Assembly (NCBI GenBank): GCA_964645405.1
Contig: CAZYCA010000026.1
Span: forward strand, 1 to 16,173
Origin: JAMWDF01 sp964645405
Lineage (GTDB): Bacteria > Ratteibacteria > UBA8468 > B48-G9 > DSTR01
Direction of reading: 5' to 3'
Length of the DNA stretch: 16,173 bases
How positions within the stretch are numbered: position 1 is the stretch's first letter; every line of letters starts with the position of its first letter. The translations under genes were made by a program, and so were the position numbers. The notes under the pieces were generated by a model. It was not told where the DNA came from. It worked only from the letters and a program-made list of their open reading frames with translations, and made no database searches. Of this stretch, positions 13,796 through 16,173 are shown piece by piece.

Positions 13796-15709
13796 ATGGG
13801 CAGAAAAAGGAGAGAGTTAGCTGCTGGTAATCTTATGGTGGTGACCTTATTCTTCTGTCTTACATTTACCTTATTCTTTGCCAGTTATTCAAATGCCCAG
13901 CAGAATCAACAGAATAAGGTAGAGGAAATTTTACAAACAATCAGGGAAGGAGATTATGAAGCGATAGAGAAAGCGAAAAAAGTTCTTAAAAAAATGGGAA
14001 GTTCAGCATTAGATTCACTCCTTTCTGCCCTGAAGGATGAAAATGATGCCGTAAGATGTGCTGTGGTTGAAGTCCTGGGGGAGATAAAAAATCCCCGCGC
14101 GGTTAGTTCACTGATAGATGCTTTAAAAGACGATGATTATTCTGTAAGAGAGACTGCTGCTGAGGCATTAGGAAAGATAAAGGATGGCAGAGCAATTAAG
14201 CCACTTGTCTTTGCTCTTACAGACCCGTATTGGGATGTGAGAAAAGCAGCTGTTGTTTCCTTAAACATTCTGGGATGGAAACCTGCCACGGCTGAAGAGA
14301 AAGTTGACTGTTATATTGCGCAGGAGAAATGGGATGAGTGCGTAAAAATGGGAAGTGCAGCGGTAGCCAGACTAATCACCTTTCTTGGGATTGAAGGATA
14401 CGGAGAGGAAGAGAAAATGGAAGTTGTTTCTGACACCCTAAAGAAGATAGGCAAACCTGCTGCAGGACCACTGATTGCAGCTTTAAAATCCCCGGATTTG
14501 GATGTTTGTAAGGGAGCGGCAGTAGCACTTGGTAAAATGAAAGAAAAAAGTGCTTTAGAAGCACTGATTCCTTTGCTGAAGAATGAGGATACAGAAGTTC
14601 GCGCGTTGGCTGCAGAAGCCCTGGGAAAGATAGGAAGTACACTGGCAGTTGAACCATTAATTGAAATGCTGAAAGACCAGAGTAATGGTGTTAGAAAAAA
14701 AGCCATTGTGGCTCTTGGCAGGATAAATGATTCAGGAGCAATGCAGCCACTTATTTCTCTGTTAACAGATGAAGATTCTTTGGTGAGAGCTACTGTGGCA
14801 GAAGTAGTTGGTAACTCTGGAGATAAAAGGGCTGTGAAGCCACTACTGAAAAGCCTGAAAGACCCGGATGCAGATGTACGGCACGCATCTGTTGAGGCAC
14901 TGGGCAAAATAAATGACCCGGAATCCATTCCTTATCTTGTGGCAACTTTACTGGATAAAGATAGCAGGGTAAGAAAGAAGGGAGCTCAATACCTGGATAA
15001 ATCCGGATGGAAACCAGGAAATACAAATGAGATGATTCTTCACTGCATAGCCGGCCAGGACTGGGGAAAATGTCTGAAATACGGTAAAGAATCTGTGGAT
15101 TTTCTTTTAACGGTGCTGGATGATGAGGACGATGATATTCGTATTCAAGCGATAAAAACACTGGGAAAAATAAAAGATGTAAGGGCAGTAGAACCATTGA
15201 TTTCCATTATAAAGGAGGAAGAAAAAAGTATAAGAAAAGCAGTGGTGGAAGCACTCGGTGATATAGGAGATAAAAGCGCCATTCCAGCTTTAGTGTCTTC
15301 TTTGAGAGATTGGGAAGTAGGACCATACGCAGCAGATTCTCTGAAAAGACTGGACTGGATCCCTGTATCTATGGAAGAAAAAGTACATTACTGGGTTGCC
15401 AGGCGCTGGAAGAAAACACTTCTTTCCGTGTGGGAACAAACAAAAAAGGTTCTTCTGGCAGATGTGAAATCTGAGGAGTATCCTGTTATAGAAAATGCCC
15501 TGTATGGATTTATAGGCCTGGGACAGTCAGAGATTATCACTGTTCTTATTGAAACCTTAAAAGAAGAAGGGACAAAGACCATGGCTGAAGCCTATTTAAA
15601 CTGCGGTCATGAAACACTGGATAAAGCAGCACGTGAATGGGCGCAGGAGCACGGTTATTTTATTATGTGGGGAGGGGGATATTGTCCGATAACTTGGGGT
15701 GGACTATGA
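13796..15709 (+). CDS. Exported HEAT-repeat (PBS-lyase-like) scaffold protein
   Basis: 637 residues. ATG 13796 follows AAGGGG; ATG at residue 14 is a possible alternative. Residues about 14-34 are a signal peptide ending SNA-QQ. The rest is a solenoid of E-Z/PBS-lyase-type HEAT repeats with the repeated pattern DxxVRxxAxEALGKIxDxRAVxPLIxxL. The run is interrupted by three copies of a distinct module that starts with a W-x-P motif (residues 160-198, 404-441 and 520-557): L(G/D)W-(K/I)-P, then EEKV-x-x-(Y/H), then (A/R)-x-x-W. These may mark structural breaks or partner-binding segments. The C-terminus is rich in Gly and Trp (WGGGYCPITWGG). HEAT arrays usually bind other proteins, and lyase activity is not implied. 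It starts 20 bases after the OmpA gene and overlaps the TPR gene by 4 bases (ATGA), which suggests translational coupling. Confidence 0.9.
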   Translation: MGRKRRELAAGNLMVVTLFFCLTFTLFFASYSNAQQNQQNKVEEILQTIREGDYEAIEKAKKVLKKMGSSALDSLLSALKDENDAVRCAVVEVLGEIKNPRAVSSLIDALKDDDYSVRETAAEALGKIKDGRAIKPLVFALTDPYWDVRKAAVVSLNILGWKPATAEEKVDCYIAQEKWDECVKMGSAAVARLITFLGIEGYGEEEKMEVVSDTLKKIGKPAAGPLIAALKSPDLDVCKGAAVALGKMKEKSALEALIPLLKNEDTEVRALAAEALGKIGSTLAVEPLIEMLKDQSNGVRKKAIVALGRINDSGAMQPLISLLTDEDSLVRATVAEVVGNSGDKRAVKPLLKSLKDPDADVRHASVEALGKINDPESIPYLVATLLDKDSRVRKKGAQYLDKSGWKPGNTNEMILHCIAGQDWGKCLKYGKESVDFLLTVLDDEDDDIRIQAIKTLGKIKDVRAVEPLISIIKEEEKSIRKAVVEALGDIGDKSAIPALVSSLRDWEVGPYAADSLKRLDWIPVSMEEKVHYWVARRWKKTLLSVWEQTKKVLLADVKSEEYPVIENALYGFIGLGQSEIITVLIETLKEEGTKTMAEAYLNCGHETLDKAAREWAQEHGYFIMWGGGYCPITWGGL

Positions 15710-16173
15710 AAAGAAGTACAAATTGTTTTCGTAATATCATCAGGGTAATGGTGGTAATGATGTTCCTTATGGCGGGTATGACAATAGGGCAGACAATCAA
15801 CTACTATTACGAAGATGGGTTGAAGAAATATGCAGTATCAGACTTTAGAGGAGCGCTGGAAGCGTGGAAGAAAGGGCTGGAGCTGGCAAATAAGGAAAAG
15901 AACAAGCAGGCGATTTCCACCTTCCTTACCAACATCGGAAGTGTGTACTATAATCTTGGTGATTACAGTCGTGCTCTTTCCTACTACCAGCAGGCATTGA
16001 AGATAAAAAGAGAAATAGGTGATAAAGACGGTGAAGGGATTGCTCTTACCAACATTGGGGTTGCGTACGATCATCTTGGTGATTACAGTCGTGCGCTTTC
16101 CTACTACCAGCAGGCATTGAAGATAAAAAGAGAAATAGGTGATAAAAACGGTGAAGGGATTGCTCTTACCAAC
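15706..16173 (+). CDS. Secreted TPR-repeat protein (3' end outside the window)
   Basis: Starts at ATG 15706 within the ATGA overlap with the HEAT gene and stays open to the window end, 156 residues so far. Residues 1-30 include Lys/Arg and a Met/Val-rich hydrophobic signal segment. From residue 31 on there are TPR motifs (YYEDGLKKYAVSDFRGALEAWKKGL, then SVYYNLGDYSRALSYYQQALKIKREIGD) of the kinesin-light-chain/TPR_12 type, 40 residues each. The repeats are nearly identical at DNA level and continue past the edge, so the full gene may carry many more. TPR arrays mediate protein binding; the partner is probably among the operon products, an inference from position only. Confidence 0.88.
   Translation, partial: MKRSTNCFRNIIRVMVVMMFLMAGMTIGQTINYYYEDGLKKYAVSDFRGALEAWKKGLELANKEKNKQAISTFLTNIGSVYYNLGDYSRALSYYQQALKIKREIGDKDGEGIALTNIGVAYDHLGDYSRALSYYQQALKIKREIGDKNGEGIALTN
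15931..16173 (+). repeat. Tandem 120-bp coding repeat (TPR units), continuing past the window
   Basis: Units at 15931-16050 and 16051-16170 differ at 9 of 120 positions by my count. Seven of the changes fall in the first 30 bases, so the last 90 bases are nearly identical (88 of 90). The next unit begins at 16171. Such uniformity at the DNA level points to recent duplication or gene conversion rather than old divergence. Confidence 0.9.

Noticed and set aside
1..16173. CRISPR arrays, tRNA or rRNA genes, insertion sequences, integrase or phage genes
   Set aside because: No spaced short repeats, cloverleaf sequences, conserved rRNA stretches, transposase motifs or terminal inverted repeats were found on either strand by reading.

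Overview
The window looks like part of a Gram-negative bacterial chromosome of moderate GC. It encodes a small outer-membrane beta-barrel ending in Phe, an OmpA-type peptidoglycan-binding domain and many signal peptides. Shine-Dalgarno sites are strong (several read AAAGGAGGTGA). The mix of caspase-like peptidases, WD40, HEAT and TPR repeats, DUF4384 domains and an ECF sigma/anti-sigma pair is typical of repeat-rich genomes such as Planctomycetes-like or candidate-phylum bacteria. The lineage cannot be fixed from this sequence alone. No RNA genes, transposons or CRISPR arrays were seen.

Layout. (1) 1-2940, + strand: the 3' end of a secreted or envelope protein with ferredoxin-like repeats, a CsgG/LPP20-like plus beta-propeller protein, and an 8-stranded-type outer-membrane barrel closed by a strong terminator at 2959-2990. 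(2) 7496-3004, - strand: an operon of ECF sigma factor, zinc-finger transmembrane anti-sigma factor and an exported WD40-caspase protein with 14 WD40 repeats. (3) 9358-7707, - strand: a stand-alone DUF4384 protein, a three-helix membrane protein and a small secreted protein. (4) 9723 to the window end, + strand: a second stand-alone DUF4384 protein, a metacaspase-type protein with a C-terminal DUF4384 domain, a TPR-OmpA-DUF4384 protein, a HEAT-repeat protein and a TPR protein cut by the window edge. These five are tightly packed and look like one operon.

The main result is regulatory. Four gene starts (7496 -, 8529 -, 9358 -, 9723 +) carry the same two-part element: an AAC-centred -35 box ((A/G)AACCTY) and a -10 box GTCTWAC, 18 or 19 bases apart. 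This is the form of an ECF sigma promoter. One copy lies directly in front of the ECF sigma gene itself. The simplest reading is a self-regulated ECF regulon whose members are the sigma/anti-sigma/WD40-caspase operon and the neighbouring DUF4384/caspase/OmpA/HEAT operons. Nearly every product has a signal peptide or membrane segment, so this would be an envelope-located caspase/DUF4384 system under ECF control. The functional link is inference; the promoter pattern and domain content are read from the sequence.
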